NCBI GenBank assembly: GCA_024403355.1
Contig: JAKSRW010000013.1
Span: 16,795-80,794 of the forward strand
Direction: 5' to 3'
Source of the DNA: Lachnospiraceae bacterium
GTDB taxonomy: Bacteria; Bacillota; Clostridia; Lachnospirales; Lachnospiraceae
DNA length: 64,000 nucleotides
The notes under the pieces were generated by a model. That model ran no database searches. It was given only the letters and a program-made list of their open reading frames with translations, and was not told where the DNA came from. Below are positions 18,480 through 26,781 of the stretch, in pieces (the first letter of the stretch is position 1; every line of letters starts with the position of its first letter). The translations under genes were made by a program, and so were the position numbers.

Positions 18480-18497
18480 ATGGTTATAAGGTCATGA
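18480..18497 (+). other. Five-codon upstream ORF overlapping the coaD start
   Basis: ATG GTT ATA AGG TCA TGA. Its stop overlaps the coaD ATG as ATGA. GGAAGGAG (18471-18478) lies only one base before this ATG and 15 bases before coaD, so it is unclear which start it serves. Confidence 0.3.
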
Positions 18498-18988
18498 AAA
18501 TAGGACTTTATCCGGGAACCTTTGATCCCGTAACACTAGGTCATCTTGATATTATTAAGAGGTCTGCAAGGGTAGTAGATAAGCTGGTAATCGGTGTATT
18601 GCCGAATCAGGCGAAGCGTCCCTGGTTCACTGTTGAGGAACGAATGGAGCTTATCAGAAAGGTAACGGCAGATATTCCCAATGTTGTTGTAGATTGTTTT
18701 GACGGACTTACCGTGGATTTCGGCAGACAGATTGGTGCGGCAACCATAGTTCGAGGCTTAAGAGCCATTACGGACTTTGAGTATGAGCTTCAGATTGCAC
18801 AGATAAATCATAAGCTGAATCCTGATATTGACACAATATTCTTCACCACGAGCGTTGAGTATTCCTATGTCAGCTCCAGCATCGTAAAGGAAGTTACAAC
18901 ATACGGCGGAGACATCAGCAGCTTTGTACCGGCAGAGATTATCGACGACATTTTCGAAAAATATAAGAGCAGAATCGCAAACAAATAA
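18494..18988 (+). CDS. coaD: Phosphopantetheine adenylyltransferase
   Basis: 164 residues, the usual CoaD length. The nucleotidyltransferase motif T-x-G-H is at 14-17 within [15 protein letters not shown], and VSSSIVKEV is the C-terminal ISSSxIR-type motif. It transfers AMP to 4'-phosphopantetheine in coenzyme A synthesis. ATG 18494 is chosen by alignment to the family N-terminus ([12 protein letters not shown]). A short ORF overlaps its start. The coiled-coil gene follows after 11 bases. Confidence 0.96.
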   Translation: MKIGLYPGTFDPVTLGHLDIIKRSARVVDKLVIGVLPNQAKRPWFTVEERMELIRKVTADIPNVVVDCFDGLTVDFGRQIGAATIVRGLRAITDFEYELQIAQINHKLNPDIDTIFFTTSVEYSYVSSSIVKEVTTYGGDISSFVPAEIIDDIFEKYKSRIANK

Positions 18989-18999
18989 GGAGGCACATA

Positions 19000-19734
19000 A
19001 TGGCACAGACAAGAATTGAGCAGATAGTTGAGGAAATTTACGCATATATTGAGGGCTGCAAGCTTTCACCCCTTTCACAGTCAAAGGTAATTGTACAGAA
19101 GGATGAGCTTTACGAGATGCTTGATGAGCTTCGTCTTCGTACACCTGATGAGGTAAAGCGTTGCCAGAAGATTATCGGTCAGCGTGAGGCTATCATTGCA
19201 AAGGCAAACAGCGATGCGGGTGATATTATCAAGGAGGCTGAAGAGAAGGCTGCCCAGATTGAGGCTGATGCCATGGAGCATGCCCAGCAGCTTGTTGAGG
19301 AGAACGAAATCATGCAGAAGGCCTTCGCACAGGCCAACACCATGATTCAGGGTGCCAAGGATCAGGCAGAGAAGATTATGGCTGATGCGGATAATTATTC
19401 AAAGCAGGTAAGAGACGGTGCACTCGGATATACAAATGATGTTCTTACTACAGTAGGCAAGGTTCTTTCAGATGCATACAGAGAGGCAAAGGACAATTCT
19501 GACAGACTGATTAATTCACTTCGTGATAATCTTGCAACACTTCAGCAGAATCAGGAAGAGCTTCAGGAAGCAATTGACAATCCCGACGGTATTCCTGAGG
19601 AGGAGCCCGTAAAGGAGAGCTTCAGTCCCGCTCCTTCATACAGTGAGCCTGCAGATGAAGCAGCCGCTGCAGATGATGCTGCAGATGATGATTTTGATTT
19701 CCCTGAGGGAACCTTCCTTAACGAGGATATGTAA
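19000..19734 (+). CDS. Coiled-coil protein, DivIVA / ATP-synthase-subunit-like
   Basis: 244 residues. Residues about 60-190 are a long charged, heptad-type coiled coil rich in Ala, Glu and Lys; the C-terminal 50 residues are acidic and Pro/Ala-rich (EEEPVKESFSP, then a DDAADDD run). Such proteins next to coaD in Lachnospiraceae-type genomes are often labelled ATPase or V-type subunit H by weak similarity to the coiled coil. No ATP-binding motif is visible, so that label should not be trusted. A cell-division or envelope scaffold role (DivIVA-like) is plausible only. AAGGAGG precedes the ATG, and a terminator follows. Confidence 0.7.
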   Translation: MAQTRIEQIVEEIYAYIEGCKLSPLSQSKVIVQKDELYEMLDELRLRTPDEVKRCQKIIGQREAIIAKANSDAGDIIKEAEEKAAQIEADAMEHAQQLVEENEIMQKAFAQANTMIQGAKDQAEKIMADADNYSKQVRDGALGYTNDVLTTVGKVLSDAYREAKDNSDRLINSLRDNLATLQQNQEELQEAIDNPDGIPEEEPVKESFSPAPSYSEPADEAAAADDAADDDFDFPEGTFLNEDM

Positions 19735-19760
19735 TTAATTATAATAAAACTTTAAGATTT

Positions 19761-19810
19761 ACGGGCCGCGGATGAGCTCGAACAATCCGTGGTCCGTTTC
19801 GGTATTTTTG
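19761..19810 (+). terminator. Intrinsic terminator after the coiled-coil gene
   Basis: ACGGGCCGCGGAT (19761-19773) pairs with ATCCGTGGTCCGT (19785-19797), 13 pairs including two G-T wobbles, 11-base loop, followed by TTCGGTATTTTT. Confidence 0.7.
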
Positions 19811-19829
19811 AGGAAGATTGATTAAAAAT

Positions 19830-20729
19830 ATGAGAGTAAATGTTGCAATACCCGTATATCAGCCGGATAAAAAGCTTTTTACCGCACTTAAGAGACTCTT
19901 CGGACAGACTATGAAGCCCGAAAAGATTTATTTATATCTGACCGTAACGGAAAAATACGGATTAGAGGAGCTCAAAAAGGATTTAAAAAACAGTGCTGAA
20001 TTATGCGGGAAAACCATTGTTATAAAAACTTTATTGCCGGAAGAATTTAATCACGGCGGAACCAGACAACAGGCTGCGGAGCAGTGTGACGCGGATTATC
20101 TGTTATTTATGACGCAGGATGCGGTGCCAAAGGACAGGCAGCTTATTAAAAATCTTGTAAATGCTTTTGAAGAAGAAAAGGAAAACGGAATTCAGCTCGC
20201 GGTAGCATTCGGCCGTCAGCTGGCCAATAAGAATGCCATGCTTTGCGAGCAGTTTTCAAGAATATTTAATTATCCCGTGTGGTCACGCGTAAAGACCGCG
20301 GAGGACTTAAAGAGCGGAAGCGTTAAATCAATATTCTGTTCGGATGTCTGCGCCATGTATGATATGAAAATATTTGATAAGCTTGGCGGTTTCGAGAGAA
20401 ATGTAGATTTTAACGAGGATATGCTTTATGCCTATAAGGCTCTCAGTAATGATTATGCCGTAAAATATGCGGCGGATGCGCTTGTGTATCATTCGCACAA
20501 TCTAAGCTTCAGGGAGCAGTTTTGGCGCAATTTTGAGATTGCAAAGTCACAGAAGCAGCATCCGGAGGTCTTTAAGAAGCTTAAATCAGAGGGCGAGGGA
20601 CTTAACTATGTTAAGGAAGGCCTTGGCTATATCTCTGAGAACGGCAATGTATTCGAGGCCATTCATTTTGTATTTTACTGCGGTGTAAGATATATGGGCT
20701 TCCTTTGCGGAAAGTTTTTTGGAAAATAA
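19830..20729 (+). CDS. Family 2 glycosyltransferase, rhamnosyltransferase-like
   Basis: 299 residues from ATG 19830 (AGGAAG 13 bases upstream); the upstream TTG at 19818 is almost on top of the ribosome site. GT-A features: VAIPVYQPDKKLF at the N-terminus, FNHGGTRQQAAEQCDADYLLFMTQDAVP carrying the donor-site acids (HGGTR is common in rhamnosyltransferases), and GGFERNVDFNEDMLYAYK as the acceptor/base region. No clear membrane anchor apart from a weakly hydrophobic C-terminus. Likely builds a cell-surface polysaccharide. It is 48 bases ahead of another family-2 enzyme. Confidence 0.85.
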   Translation: MRVNVAIPVYQPDKKLFTALKRLFGQTMKPEKIYLYLTVTEKYGLEELKKDLKNSAELCGKTIVIKTLLPEEFNHGGTRQQAAEQCDADYLLFMTQDAVPKDRQLIKNLVNAFEEEKENGIQLAVAFGRQLANKNAMLCEQFSRIFNYPVWSRVKTAEDLKSGSVKSIFCSDVCAMYDMKIFDKLGGFERNVDFNEDMLYAYKALSNDYAVKYAADALVYHSHNLSFREQFWRNFEIAKSQKQHPEVFKKLKSEGEGLNYVKEGLGYISENGNVFEAIHFVFYCGVRYMGFLCGKFFGK

Positions 20730-20777
20730 GGGGAATTACATACGCCTATTTTGCATAAAGAGGGTTTGGAGACTGAT

Positions 20778-21920
20778 ATGATTAATGTTAATATAATAAT
20801 GTCTGTATATAACGGTGAGGAATATCTGGCTGCACAGATTGATTCAATTCTGAATTCAACGGTGGATAACTGGCGGCTTTTTATTTTTGATGACTGTTCA
20901 ACAGACTCGTCTTTTGAAATTGCAAATAATTATGCAAAAGAACACAAGCATAAAATATATGCCTTCAAAAATCACGAAAACATGGGCTCGACGAAGAGCT
21001 TTCTTTACAATCTGAGCCGTGTTTCCGAGAAAAACATCCATAATGATAAGCTGAAAATTGTAAACAGTTATGTAAAACGCGTACCCAAGAAGCTCACGAA
21101 GCGTATTGTCGATACCGCGATTTCGCTGAAAAAAACTGCGGTTACCTTTTACAGAAAGCCTCATTTGCCGTCAGGCAAAAATCGTCGCTACGAGTACTAT
21201 ATGTTCGCGGATCAGGACGATTTCTGGCTGATGGATAAGATTGCACTTACCACAAAGAAAATGCGTAAAACAGAGCATCGTTACGGCAGACATAAGCCTG
21301 CCCTGGTATTTACCGATGCTGTTCTGGTTGATGAGAATCTGAAATTTACCGACAAATCCTTCTTTAAGACGAATCATATGAAGCCGAAAAAGAAGAATCT
21401 GGCGCATATTCTTATGGAGAACAAGTGCATAGGCTGTACAACCATGGTAAATCAGGCAGCTGCGGATTTACTGAGAAAAACCTTCCCCATGGACGAAAAT
21501 CCTGTGACTGAGGGTGAAAATATAAATCCTGCTGCTGAGTACGATTATGTACGTTACCATGACTGGTGGATGGCAATTATCTGTGCTGCATTCGGCCACA
21601 TCAGATATCTCGATGTTCCGACGATTATGTATCGTCAGCATCAGAATAATCAGGTGGGTCAGACTTCCTTCATGGAGTATGTAAGAAGACGTGTTGATGA
21701 AATGCAGAATATCAGTAAGAGACTTGAAAGCACCAGAAGACAGGCTCTTGCCTTTTATCGCTGCTACGGAAGCGAAATGAGGAAGGGTAAGCGCAGGGTT
21801 CTTAAGAATTTTATCAGGCTTGGCAGCTACGGACCCATCAGAAAGCGTGTCTGCATTCTGCGATACGGCTTCTTTAAGTCAGGCTTTATCAGAAATGCCG
21901 GACTGATGCTTTACATTTAA
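20778..21920 (+). CDS. Family 2 glycosyltransferase with an internal insertion
   Basis: 380 residues from ATG 20778, six bases after GGAGA; the TTG at 20751 lacks a ribosome site. NIIMSVYNGEEYLAAQIDSIL and FDDCSTDSSFEI form the nucleotide-binding half, and MFADQDDFWLMDKI is the DXD region. Between them lies a basic insertion of about 50 residues (near 85-135, rich in Lys and Arg) where relatives usually have a short link. RYHDWWMAIICAAFG and YRQHQNNQVG match the family's acceptor region. Probable role: polysaccharide side-chain synthesis with the preceding gene. Confidence 0.85.
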   Translation: MINVNIIMSVYNGEEYLAAQIDSILNSTVDNWRLFIFDDCSTDSSFEIANNYAKEHKHKIYAFKNHENMGSTKSFLYNLSRVSEKNIHNDKLKIVNSYVKRVPKKLTKRIVDTAISLKKTAVTFYRKPHLPSGKNRRYEYYMFADQDDFWLMDKIALTTKKMRKTEHRYGRHKPALVFTDAVLVDENLKFTDKSFFKTNHMKPKKKNLAHILMENKCIGCTTMVNQAAADLLRKTFPMDENPVTEGENINPAAEYDYVRYHDWWMAIICAAFGHIRYLDVPTIMYRQHQNNQVGQTSFMEYVRRRVDEMQNISKRLESTRRQALAFYRCYGSEMRKGKRRVLKNFIRLGSYGPIRKRVCILRYGFFKSGFIRNAGLMLYI

Positions 21921-21949
21921 TCTTAACTATTGGAAGGCTTGACTGAGAT

Positions 21950-22780
21950 ATGTTTGGATATGTTGTAATTAATAAAGGCGAGATGCGTTTTAAGGACTTT
22001 GATATATACAGGGCCTATTACTGCGGTCTTTGCCGTGATTTAAAGGAAGAATTCGGAGCAAGAGGTCAGATTACGCTGAATTATGACCTGACCTTTCTGG
22101 CTATTCTTCTTGACGGACTTTATGAGACCGAAACAGAGGTTTCAGAGTGTAAGTGTATAGTTCATCCCTTAAAAAAGCATCCTACACTGCGTAATGAATT
22201 TACAAAGTATGCTGCTGAAATGAATGTTCTTCTCACTTATTATAAGTGCATGGACGATTGGAACGATGAGAAAAGCAGAAAGCAGAAGATGTTTGCAAAT
22301 GCACTTAAAAAAAGAGCCATGAAGGTTCAGGAAAAGTATCCCGAAAAGTGTAAGAAGATTAAAGAGCTTTTAGATGAGCAGACAAGCTTAGAAAATGGCG
22401 GCTGCTATGATATAGACCAGGTAAGCGGCTGCTTCGGCAGACTGATGGCCGAGCTTTTCTTATATAAAAAGGATGAGTGGAAGCAGTATCTGGAAAATAC
22501 CGGTTTTTACCTTGGAAAATTCATTTATATACTTGATTCATATTGTGACTACGAGGAAGATGAGAAAAAGGGACGATATAATGCATTGAAGGAATTCGGT
22601 GCTGAGCCGGAAAAGGTTCATCAGCTTCTTACCCTTATGGTCGCAGAGTGTACCAGAAATTACGAAATGCTTCCGATTGTTGAAAATGTTGAAATACTTC
22701 AGAATATTCTCTATTCCGGAATATGGACCGGCTTTGATCTTAAGCGTGTACCCAAGCGCGAAAAGGAAGCAATCGGATGA
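21950..22780 (+). CDS. DUF5685 family protein
   Basis: 276 residues. MFGYVVINKGEMRFKDFDIYRAYYCGLCRDLKEEFG is conserved in this clostridial family, with a C-x2-C pair (YCGLC) and later Cys residues near SECKC and NGGCYD that could bind metal. FIYILDSYCDYEEDEKKGRYN is a second conserved block. Function is not known; the helical, acidic pattern recalls polyprenyl-synthase-like folds but this is weak. The J-domain gene follows after a structured leader. Confidence 0.75.
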   Translation: MFGYVVINKGEMRFKDFDIYRAYYCGLCRDLKEEFGARGQITLNYDLTFLAILLDGLYETETEVSECKCIVHPLKKHPTLRNEFTKYAAEMNVLLTYYKCMDDWNDEKSRKQKMFANALKKRAMKVQEKYPEKCKKIKELLDEQTSLENGGCYDIDQVSGCFGRLMAELFLYKKDEWKQYLENTGFYLGKFIYILDSYCDYEEDEKKGRYNALKEFGAEPEKVHQLLTLMVAECTRNYEMLPIVENVEILQNILYSGIWTGFDLKRVPKREKEAIG

Positions 22781-22798
22781 TACGGTATTTAAAGCGGT

Positions 22799-22889
22799 AG
22801 TGTGAAATTTAGTTTTTACACGCAAATTTGTGCCTGCAGAATGTGAATACCTTGTATTCGCATGAAAGTATGCGGTACAGATGGGAAGG
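22799..22889 (+). promoter_or_regulatory. Structured leader RNA motif, copy A (before the J-domain gene)
   Basis: Three pairings: GTGTGAAA (22800-22807) with TTTTACAC (22814-22821); TGTGCC (22829-22834) with GGTACA (22874-22879); and, inside the latter, ATGTGAATAC (22841-22850) with GTATTCGCAT (22854-22863). The Shine-Dalgarno GGGAAGG (22883-22889) follows four bases after the second stem. Copy B before argD has the same architecture with different hairpin sequences and nearly identical linkers. Confidence 0.7.
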
Positions 22890-22902
22890 CATGGTTATTA
22901 AT

Positions 22903-24144
22903 ATGGTAGATCCTTATGAAGTTCTGGGAATTAACAAAAATGTCAGTGACCAGGAATTGAAAAAAGAATACAGAAGACTCAGTAAGCAGTTTCATCCGGA
23001 TAATAATCAGGACAATCCGAACCGTGAGTATGCGGAGGAACGATTTAAGGATATTCAGGCTGCATATGAGCAGATTATGCGCGAGCGAAGCGGTGATTAC
23101 AGCGGTAATTACTACAGTACCCATGAGAATTCCACCACAGCAAGAGATGACCGCAACTACTCGTCGAATAAATCCGCCGACAGCAGCTATTACGATAAAT
23201 GGAATAATTCCTTTAACAGTGACGAACGTCGAAACGGCAACACCTATTACGGAAGAAAAAATGCCAACAGAAACGATTTCCATGATGCGGGAAGGAGTTA
23301 CAATAACAACACGGCCGGTTCAGCAGGCAGCTATGGTAACGGCTATTCGAATAATTCGAATGCAGGCTCGAACTATAACGGGAATAATTACTATGGCAGC
23401 GGAAGTTCAAATTCCGGCAACAGTTCCTATTACGGTAATAACGGCAGTGGCAGCTACTACGGCAGTAATAATTCCTCTGCAGGAAATAACACTTACTACG
23501 GAAGCGGCGATAACGGAAGCTATTACGGCAATAATAACGCTTATAATAACTATTACGGCAATGATAATTCCGCTGCCGGAAACGGTAATTACTACGGAAG
23601 CGGCAATTCATATACGGAAAATAATAATTATAATTACTACGGCAATAACGGCACTAATTCCTATCATGGCAATAACGGCTATTATTCAGGCAGCGGATAT
23701 GGTTTCAGAGGCACAAATAACGGCTCGGGCTACGGCTACAGGGAGCCTGCAAAAACCACCAGCCAGTTTATGGGAAAAATCGCTGATTATTTAAATACCG
23801 GACGCTATTATCAGGCAGTAGAAGTATTAAATACAATCGAGAAAAAGGATGACCTCTGGTATTATTATTCTGCGGTGGCAAATATCGGTCTGGGCAACAA
23901 TGCAAAGGCTCTTTCGCAGGCAAGGATTGCCTGTTCGATGAAGCCGCAGGAGCCCGCATATGCTGAACTGGTCCAGAATATTGAGGGTACCTCGGTACGC
24001 TACCGCGAAATGAACAGTATATTCAATCCCGGAAGCGAAAACCGTTCAAAGGCAAAGCTGGGACTTCTGATTGCGGCAGGTATTGCATGTACCTCCTGCG
24101 GCGGAGGAGGCTTCAGTATCGGAAGATTTTTCCTTTGCTGCTAA
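22903..24144 (+). CDS. J-domain protein with prion-like Asn/Gly/Tyr/Ser tract
   Basis: 413 residues from ATG 22903, 13 bases after GGGAAGG, the spacing used elsewhere here. J domain at about 1-65 ([19 protein letters not shown], then the HPD triad in [10 protein letters not shown]). Residues about 70-285 are a low-complexity tract of N, G, Y and S (repeats of the type YYGNN and SGSYYG). The C-terminal region has a TPR-like segment ([19 protein letters not shown]) and ends in a glycine/cysteine-rich tail ([18 protein letters not shown]). J proteins stimulate the ATPase of DnaK (Hsp70). No zinc-finger region, so this is not DnaJ itself. The tract suggests condensate or aggregate handling (inference). 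Confidence 0.85.
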   Translation: MVDPYEVLGINKNVSDQELKKEYRRLSKQFHPDNNQDNPNREYAEERFKDIQAAYEQIMRERSGDYSGNYYSTHENSTTARDDRNYSSNKSADSSYYDKWNNSFNSDERRNGNTYYGRKNANRNDFHDAGRSYNNNTAGSAGSYGNGYSNNSNAGSNYNGNNYYGSGSSNSGNSSYYGNNGSGSYYGSNNSSAGNNTYYGSGDNGSYYGNNNAYNNYYGNDNSAAGNGNYYGSGNSYTENNNYNYYGNNGTNSYHGNNGYYSGSGYGFRGTNNGSGYGYREPAKTTSQFMGKIADYLNTGRYYQAVEVLNTIEKKDDLWYYYSAVANIGLGNNAKALSQARIACSMKPQEPAYAELVQNIEGTSVRYREMNSIFNPGSENRSKAKLGLLIAAGIACTSCGGGGFSIGRFFLCC

Positions 24145-24156
24145 AATAAATACATT

Positions 24157-24200
24157 CAGTCGTATTACGTTATTCGTGATACGGCTGTTTTTCTTTTTTT
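24157..24200 (+). terminator. Intrinsic terminator after the J-domain gene
   Basis: CAGTCGTATTACG (24157-24169) pairs with CGTGATACGGCTG (24175-24187), 13 pairs with G-T wobbles, followed by TTTTTCTTTTTTT. Confidence 0.88.
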
Positions 24201-24207
24201 ATTGACT

Positions 24208-24260
24208 ATGAATATACATTATAATGAATAATATACATAATTTATGCATATTATTCTTAT
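24208..24260. promoter_or_regulatory. Possible tandem ARG boxes upstream of the arg promoter
   Basis: An AT-rich cluster with TGAATA-type half sites (ATGAATATACATT, ATGAATAATATACAT) and a near-perfect dyad AATATACATAA-T-TTATGCATATT (24230-24252). These resemble ArgR/AhrC operator halves (TGAATWWWWATTCA). A related TGTATAAAATTACA palindrome lies at 24392-24405, just after the -10. No regulator is encoded nearby, so assignment rests on sequence and context. Confidence 0.45.
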
Positions 24261-24351
24261 GAAACGGACCGGAAAATCAAGGGGAAAATCACCCGATTAA
24301 TATCTCTGCAGGCTTAGAGTAACGAAAAAACCTATATTTATTAAAAAATAC

Positions 24352-24379
24352 TTGACATATCTTTTATTAGGCGTATAAT
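24352..24379 (+). promoter_or_regulatory. Promoter of the arginine operon
   Basis: TTGACA (24352-24357), 16-base spacer, TATAAT (24374-24379): two perfect sigma-A hexamers. The palindrome TGTATAAAATTACA at 24392-24405 overlaps the expected start of transcription. Confidence 0.85.
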
Positions 24380-24433
24380 CCTTTGTATACTTGTATAAAA
24401 TTACATAAATAATCACGTAAAGAAAGGGTGATA

Positions 24434-24456
24434 GTGTGAAAATATCATTTTCACAC
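24434..24456 (+). promoter_or_regulatory. Hairpin between ribosome site and argC start
   Basis: GTGTGAAAAT (24434-24443) pairs with ATTTTCACAC (24447-24456) with a three-base loop, followed by GGGTATTTTT and the ATG. The purine-rich AGAAAGGG is upstream of the hairpin, about 39 bases from the ATG, so folding may bring it close or hide the start. It resembles only the first hairpin of the leader motif seen before argD. Confidence 0.5.
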
Positions 24457-24466
24457 GGGTATTTTT

Positions 24467-25423
24467 ATGAAGAAGATTTTTATTGACGGTGCCGAGGGCA
24501 CAACAGGACTTAAGATATTTGAGAGATTTAAAGACAGACATGATATAGAGATTTTAAAGATTGATCCCGAGCTCAGAAAGGATGAGAACGAGAGAAAGAA
24601 GCTGATTAATGAATCGGATATTACTTTCCTTTGTCTTCCTGATGCGGCTGCCATTGAGGCGGTAAAGCTTGTGGAGAATCCCAATACGGTTATTATTGAT
24701 ACTTCTACCGCACACAGAACAGCAGAAGGCTGGGCTTACGGCTTTGCGGAGCTTGACGAATCATTCAGAAAGAATATTGAAAGCTCGAAGAGAATTGCCA
24801 ATCCCGGCTGTCATGCAAGCGGATTTATAAGCATCGCATATCCCCTTGTAAAGAGCGGAATTATTAAAAAGGATTCACGTTTATGCTGCTTTTCACTGAC
24901 AGGCTACAGCGGAGGCGGTAAGAAGATGATAGCAGAATACGAGGGCGAGGACAGACTTCCTGAGCTTGATTCTCCCAGACAGTACGGACTTTCACAGACC
25001 CATAAGCATATGAAGGAAATGCAGAAAATATGCGGTCTCGAGAAGGCACCCATGTTCAGTCCCATCGTTGACGATTATTACAGCGGAATGGAAGTTACAG
25101 TTTATATTTATCCCGAGCTTCTTCAGAATCCCGGCGATTTTAAAAATATCAGCGAGGGTCTTTACGAATTCTACAAAAAGTATTATAATAATTGTTCACT
25201 GATTAAAGTCAGAGAGCCCGGCTATGAGCAGGAGACCAGAGGTTTTTACGGTGCAAATACACTTTCAGGCTATGATTATATGGAAATTATGGTCAACGGA
25301 AATGAGGAAAGAGCTATTGTTACCGCACGTTTCGACAACCTTGGTAAGGGTGCTTCGGGTGCGGCAATTCAGAATATGAATATAGTAATGGGTATAGAGG
25401 AGGTAACCGGTCTTGTCATTTAA
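24467..25423 (+). CDS. argC: N-acetyl-gamma-glutamyl-phosphate reductase, type 2
   Basis: 318 residues, of the shorter type-2 AGPR branch. The NADP fold starts FIDGAEGTTGLKIFERF, and the catalytic cysteine lies in RIANPGCHASGF. It reduces N-acetylglutamyl phosphate to the semialdehyde, the third step of arginine synthesis. The start is ATG 24467 with an unusual leader hairpin. Its last 11 bases overlap argJ, so the two are probably translationally coupled. Confidence 0.95.
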   Translation: MKKIFIDGAEGTTGLKIFERFKDRHDIEILKIDPELRKDENERKKLINESDITFLCLPDAAAIEAVKLVENPNTVIIDTSTAHRTAEGWAYGFAELDESFRKNIESSKRIANPGCHASGFISIAYPLVKSGIIKKDSRLCCFSLTGYSGGGKKMIAEYEGEDRLPELDSPRQYGLSQTHKHMKEMQKICGLEKAPMFSPIVDDYYSGMEVTVYIYPELLQNPGDFKNISEGLYEFYKKYYNNCSLIKVREPGYEQETRGFYGANTLSGYDYMEIMVNGNEERAIVTARFDNLGKGASGAAIQNMNIVMGIEEVTGLVI

Positions 25424-26699
25424 TTTATCAGATGAAAACGGAAATATTAAGTTTGTAAATAATACAAATTTTGACATTACACTTGTTGAAGGTGGTGTAT
25501 GTGCACCCCATGGCTTTAAGGCTTCAGGTATCCACTGCGGTATCAGAGCATCACGTACAAAGAGAGATTTTGCACTTATCGTAAGTGATGTTGACTGTTC
25601 TGCGGCAGGTGCTTTTACAAAGAATGTGGTTAAGGGCGCACCTGTTGTGCTTTCACAGAAGAATGTTTCGGACGGACATGCAAGGGCAATTATCTGCAAC
25701 AGCGGTAATGCAAATACCTGTGCGCCCAACGGTATGGAAATCGCACACGGTATGTGTAGGCTTGCAGCTGACAAGCTCGGAATCTCCGAGGATGACGTAC
25801 TTGTTGCATCAACAGGCGTTATCGGTCAGCCTATGTCGATGGAGCCCATGGAAAAGGGCATGGATGAACTCGTATCCAATCTTTTTGATGACGCAATGGC
25901 CAGCAAATATGCGGCTGAGGCTATTATGACCACCGATACAAGACTTAAGGAAATAGCAATCGAGTTCGAGCTCGGCGGAAAGAACTGCCGTATCGGTGCT
26001 ATCGCAAAGGGTTCAGGAATGATCAACCCTAACATGGCAACTATGCTTTGCTTCATTACAACGGATGTAAATATCGCGCCCGAGATTCTTCAGAGAATTC
26101 TTTCAAACGATATTCTGGATTCCTTCAACATGGTCTGTGTAGACGGTGATACTTCTACAAACGACACTGTTCTTGTACTGGCTAACGGCCTGGCAAAGAA
26201 TGACAGAATTACAGATGAGAAGAGCTATGATTTCGAGGTTTTCAGCGAAGCACTTCGTTCTGTTACAACATATATCAGCAAAAATCTTGCGGCTGACGGC
26301 GAGGGTGCCACAAAGCTTATCGAGTGCAACATCAGAGGCTCAATCAGCATCGAGAATGCTAGAAAGGCCGCTTCATCGGTTATCGCATCAAGTCTTGTAA
26401 AGGCTGCAATGTTCGGTGCGGACGCTAACTGGGGAAGAATCCTCTGCGCACTCGGATACGGCGGAGCTTATATCGATGTAAACAAGGTAAGCGTTGATTT
26501 TGCTTCGGCTAAGGGCGTAATCAATGTATGCAAGAACGGCGGCGCAGTTGATTTCTCAGAGGAGAAGGCAAAGGAAATTCTTCTTGAGAACTACATCGCA
26601 ATCAATGTTTCTATCGGTAACGGTAAGTACGGTGCTACAGCATGGGGCTGCGACCTTACCTACGATTATGTAAAGATTAACGGTGACTACAGAACCTGA
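25413..26699 (+). CDS. argJ: Bifunctional ornithine acetyltransferase / N-acetylglutamate synthase
   Basis: 428 residues. Start TTG 25413, supported by AGAGGAGGT at 25396-25404 (8-base spacing). The autoprocessing site is in DGEGATKLIECNI, where the threonine becomes the N-terminal nucleophile of the beta chain; GNANTCAPNG is also a family motif. It moves the acetyl group from N-acetylornithine to glutamate, so the operon runs an acetyl-recycling pathway and needs no argA or argE. It overlaps argC by 11 bases. Confidence 0.96.
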   Translation: MSFNLSDENGNIKFVNNTNFDITLVEGGVCAPHGFKASGIHCGIRASRTKRDFALIVSDVDCSAAGAFTKNVVKGAPVVLSQKNVSDGHARAIICNSGNANTCAPNGMEIAHGMCRLAADKLGISEDDVLVASTGVIGQPMSMEPMEKGMDELVSNLFDDAMASKYAAEAIMTTDTRLKEIAIEFELGGKNCRIGAIAKGSGMINPNMATMLCFITTDVNIAPEILQRILSNDILDSFNMVCVDGDTSTNDTVLVLANGLAKNDRITDEKSYDFEVFSEALRSVTTYISKNLAADGEGATKLIECNIRGSISIENARKAASSVIASSLVKAAMFGADANWGRILCALGYGGAYIDVNKVSVDFASAKGVINVCKNGGAVDFSEEKAKEILLENYIAINVSIGNGKYGATAWGCDLTYDYVKINGDYRT

Positions 26700-26781
26700 T
26701 GAGGCAGCCGCTGTATTCGGTAAAATAAGTCATTCGGTATTTATTAATTATAAACAGGAATAAAGGAAAGGTTATTTAATC

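Noticed and set aside
19000..19734. V-type ATPase subunit for the coiled-coil protein
   Set aside because: Similarity is limited to coiled-coil composition; there are no other ATPase subunits nearby and no nucleotide-binding motif.
23024..23794. 256-codon + strand frame rich in Ile and Thr inside the J-domain gene, and a minus-strand Arg/Tyr/Cys frame
   Set aside because: Both are shadows of the N/G/Y/S repeat; the J-domain frame has the clear domain and ribosome site.
24434..24466. Third copy of the J-domain/argD leader motif before argC
   Set aside because: Only the first hairpin is similar; the TGTGCC/GGTACA stem, the second hairpin and the conserved linkers are absent.
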